A stretch of 64,000 nt of DNA from Chondrosia reniformis (taxonomy: Eukaryota > Porifera > Demospongiae > Chondrillida > Chondrillidae), in NCBI GenBank assembly GCA_947172415.1, contig OX359199.1:3932001-3996000 (forward strand), written 5' to 3'. Below the pieces are notes generated by a model, which made no database searches, had not been told where the DNA came from, and worked only from the letters and a program-made list of their open reading frames with translations. This document shows positions 61,001-64,000 of this stretch, piece after piece (position 1 is the first letter of the stretch; every line of letters begins with the position of its first letter). A program made the translations under genes and the position numbers.

Positions 61001-64000
61001 ACAAACCATTAATAAAGAAAAACAGTTAGTACCTCTACTTATGCTAAATCTGCAGTAGGACCTCAACAGTTAATTTCTTAAAACTAGAACACTTAGAACC
61101 CAAACCAGACTGGTGCAACCTTAAGAACCCCTATAGTCATAGATTCATAGCTGCCTGCACTAATGTACATACTACTAAGCCCCTTTCTAGATTTCTAAAT
61201 TTGGCCCTCAGACCTATTCTTAAGCATTTTAGTGAATACTGCACAGGAATACTGGTATTAATGCCTTTTGACAATTAACTCACTAGAGGTATTACGTCTA
61301 TACTCTATACAAAAGTGAAACTAGTAAGTTTTGATTTTTCTACCAGTATATAAGTCTGTCAGGATAAAGCCTTTTGGTCTAACAAGGTCTCCGACAAAGT
61401 AGTCACAGTTGGCCATTTAGTAGACCTTTTTAATTACCTATTTGACAACATTTATGTATGCGTAGACGGTTCTGTATTTAAGCAATGTGTAAGTATCCCT
61501 ATGGATACTGACTGTGCCCCTGTAGTTGCTAACCTTTCTTTTTGCCTATGAGTATGAGTTTATGAAAGGACTACTTTAGGATAATATCACCATAGCTATT
61601 AAATTTTCCAATACCTACATATGTACGTACAGGTACATTGATGACCTTTCACGATGTACATATTAACAAATGAACTGCCAATTAGTGACGTCTACCCAAA
61701 AGGACTTATTCTTAAAGGGACAAATTCAAATCCTAAGAAATCTCCCTTTTTAGACTTAGATATAATCATCACTAGTACCCTGTATAAAAATGTAATTAGA
61801 TACCCCGGTGACCTAATCAAGTCGGCATTATATATATATTCCTTTGCATATATAAGTACCTACAGACATGTATGTATACATACGTGCGTATGTAGCAGTG
61901 TGCATGTGGCCCTGAGAGGGCTGCCCCTCTGTGATATATATATATACCTGAAATTGGCAACCATACACATATGGGTTGTTTGTTTTGGAGTTTGGCATGG
62001 AGCCTTGGGTGGCAAGCATAACAGATCCTTATACTTTGCTGGACAATTATATATGGCATATATGAATAGGAATATATAGTTATAAGTATACATATATAAT
62101 AATAGAGGGGGTGGGAGGGAAATTGGGGAGCTGTTTCTCTGTTGTGAGCCAATCATGGATGTGCACGAGGGATCAATGCTTTTCACATAGTAATCTAGCT
62201 CAGCATATTTGAGACTAGACACAATTTACTAACCTCATAGCTTGTTTCACCAAATTGATCAAGTTAATTATTTTTATGATGTATGTAGCCTGCAAGGTGC
62301 TTACCCACCTGGTCCCTCTAACTTTATTTATGTATACATAAATGTTATTACATGTGTTTGTATATAACATACATATATGGACTGTAAATATGTACATTAA
62401 ACACTCCTCACCATTCCACTGGCAATCTGATAAGCAAAAGACACCAGGTGAATTGGTCTGAGCTCTCCTAAAGCACTAAATGGCTTTTCAGTTGAAGAAA
62501 GAATTTGAGTTTGAGGCCAAGAGTCCTTCTGTTCAAACAAAACATCTCCTTTTGTTGATGAACTTTTAGATGTACTCCTATGCTACGCATATAATATGTA
62601 AGATGTAGTATTGGTGCATGCATGCATAATAAGCAAAAGAGCAATTTCTATATGTAATTAATGCCATGCAATGTTCAAGGTCAAACACTTGTTATAACAA
62701 GCAGATTAAATAACCAATCTCATGCCAGGACTCAATCCCACAAATGCAAACATGTATATAGGTCATTCAAAACCTTTATATGCATATACATATATATATA
62801 CTTAGAAATATGTAGTGGAAATTCACATTTCTCTGTATATGTATCATTCACAATTATTCAATTTCTTGTTTATTCTATAGGTTGGTTTAGAGTACATTGT
62901 ATATATACTCACAAGTTTGCGAACTGTTCTAAGGTAAGTTAGCAAGTCACCATGAGGAACATATTCAAGGACAAGAGCAAGTGGCTCCTGGAGTGTGCAG
63001 CAACCAACCATGTTGACCACATAGGGACAGCTACCCATGGTTACTTTATTCATGATAACAATCTCCTTCAGAAAGTCACTTTTTAAAGCTGTTGTGCTGT
63101 TCTCTGACAATTGCAAAATATCTATCTATAATTATGCTTCCATGGACAGATATAAGAGAATTATATACCAATACACCTACGTACTTTTAAGAAGCTTTAC
63201 TGCTACAATATTCTCTAAATCATTTGAACCATGTTTGTTGGTGTTCCCCTTTATCAAGCCTTTATAGACTTCACCAAATGCTCCTTCTCCAAGCATGCAG
63301 TCCATGATAATCTGATCAGGAGAGATCTCCCAGTCGTCCAACTGAAGTGGTTCCAAGTTAGCATCCTCATCAAAGATTATCACTTCCTCTTGCTGTCTTT
63401 TCAGCCAAAAACTCGCATTCTTTATTCAATATTTTAGAGGTATTTCAAGCAAACATAAATGAATATTAGACACTGTATATATGATATATATACAAAATAT
63501 ACATATATAAACACTGTCTTAGGTGCAACATACGTATATATATATATATGCATGTCAACAAGTGTGTCGTCGACATCGTGCATGTACCTTCACTAAATTC
63601 TTCTTTTTCATTTTGTAACAATAACAAAAAACTAATGCTAGCACTGTGATTATAATGAGAATTGAAACAAGAACTCCTCCAATGATTCCATATATCCAAA
63701 ATTGATGGTCAGGATTTGAAGTTGACAATTGTATTATTGGAATAGTTACAACTGCAGCATTACCTTGCTCATCGTATTCAGAGAGAGCACTGACCTATTG
63801 TATATTATTATTATATCCAAACACATTATTGGTAATGTTTATAAAATACTTAATAAACTTAACATATAGATAGCATACATTATTAGCAAGTGTTACATAT
63901 TCTATTTAACTTGAGTGGTATATTCACCTCCCTATTTACTGTAGAGAGTGGTACTGTACTTCTGATACATGTTATTCTTTTAGCAAAGAAAACTCTATTG
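58098..64000 (-). CDS. RTK-D: receptor tyrosine kinase, membrane segment and kinase, partial
   Basis: The exons in the window are 63794-63588, 63419-63185, 63103-62913, 62582-62412, 60614-60409, 59655-59615, 58558-58462 and 58380-58098, all phases closing (476 residues). A possible earlier exon ends at 63928 and runs off the edge. The first sure exon has [11 protein letters not shown] and a membrane helix ([19 protein letters not shown]). The kinase has [39 protein letters not shown] and [14 protein letters not shown]. It is close to RTK-2, but the insert exon is shorter (57 codons) and lacks NEYVNHS, and the tail reads SNTDLN in place of NYIDLN and ends at 95 codons. The tail has GYQNTSE. 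Introns hold a foldback hairpin, a hammerhead and a Penelope-like fragment, yet the kinase appears intact. Confidence 0.82.
58655..59557 (-). mobile_element. composite repeat with long near-perfect hairpin in an RTK-D intron
   Basis: The part 58,655-59,165 is the reverse of the block at 11,428-12,223 (without its insertion). The part 59,190-59,557 is a hairpin with arms of about 165 bp that differ at very few positions, around a loop of about 25 nt (CCATTCCTACTTAAGG). The 11,285 locus has the same order, with only one arm. No coding sequence is present. The intact arms imply recent insertion or ongoing arm repair. Confidence 0.8.
60115..60160 (-). ncRNA. hammerhead ribozyme motif with perfect stem II
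   Basis: On the minus strand CTGATGA (60154-60148) is followed by GCCC, loop AAATGA, GGGC, then GAAAC (60133-60129), loop TGCT and GTC (60124-60122). Stem I is ACA with TGT, plus one further pair beyond a mismatch. All catalytic core bases are present. It lies in an RTK-D intron in the sense direction of that gene, so the pre-mRNA would contain it. Confidence 0.7.
60283..60383. repeat. inverted repeat in RTK-D intron
   Basis: GAACTAAGGAAGTTAATTGC and, about 50 bp on, its near-complement GCAATTAACTCCCTTAGTTC face each other. It is probably the border of a small foldback element near the hammerhead. Confidence 0.55.
60771..60797 (-). repeat. hammerhead-like motif, family 2
   Basis: CTGATGA, AGACC, CCT, GGTC, AAAATGTCC on the minus strand. 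The stem is paired, but AAAA stands for GAAA. Confidence 0.35.
61020..61800 (+). mobile_element. Penelope-like reverse transcriptase fragment, decayed
   Basis: It includes the upstream RT part missing from the 44,241 copy (frame reads [19 protein letters not shown], then [12 protein letters not shown]), and then a stretch closely matching 44,257-44,660 ([17 protein letters not shown]). It is broken in several places and lies antisense to RTK-D within an intron. It belongs to the same family as the 44,241 element. Confidence 0.6.

Noticed and set aside
61654-62222. Overlapping open frames on both strands with many Tyr and Ile residues
   Set aside because: They are low-complexity TATATA-rich translations; only the first part belongs to the reverse transcriptase fragment.

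Overview
This is eukaryotic, AT-rich, intron-containing DNA, most likely from an early-branching animal; a demosponge is my best guess. BARD1, BBIP1 (a BBSome subunit) and receptor tyrosine kinases (RTKs) with a split kinase domain point to a metazoan. The short introns (63 and 70 bp in one gene), the tandem RTK family and the many small inverted-repeat elements fit a sponge, but no marker in the window fixes the species.

Layout. Positions 1-10,020 hold ordinary housekeeping genes: the 3' end of BARD1 (+), a complete seven-exon TRMT10A-type tRNA methyltransferase (+), an unrecognised three-exon gene (-), and a 72-residue, three-exon BBIP1 (+). BBIP1 shares a 71-bp divergent promoter with the unrecognised gene. 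From 10,020 to 15,390 there is no recognisable gene, only minisatellites and nested mobile-element debris.

The rest is an RTK cluster. RTK-1 (+, 15,395-33,579, 24 exons, 1,168 aa) and RTK-2 (-, 34,966-42,322, 23 exons, 1,254 aa) are complete and lie tail to tail. Upstream of RTK-2 are two head-to-tail copies of its ectodomain half (about 45,525-49,055 and 52,327-56,472). Both lack a transmembrane segment and kinase, and both are damaged. A fourth member, RTK-D (-, 58,098 to beyond the right edge), shows its transmembrane segment and whole kinase; its ectodomain lies mostly outside the window. I assembled the splice models by hand, and all exon phases close.

Main observations: (i) a tract of about 650 bp, including two introns, is almost identical between the inverted genes RTK-1 and RTK-2 although the flanking exons have diverged, which suggests gene conversion; (ii) RTK-D has lost the Tyr-X-Asn docking motif of the kinase insert but has a new one in its C-tail; (iii) three hammerhead-ribozyme motifs, with a GUC cleavage triplet and a paired stem I, lie in or near Penelope-like element debris; (iv) a nearly perfect hairpin of about 360 bp sits in an RTK-D intron as part of a composite repeat; (v) a well-spliced exon-like segment lies antisense inside an RTK-1 intron; (vi) there are many short inverted-repeat elements of pogo-like, hAT-like and foldback types.
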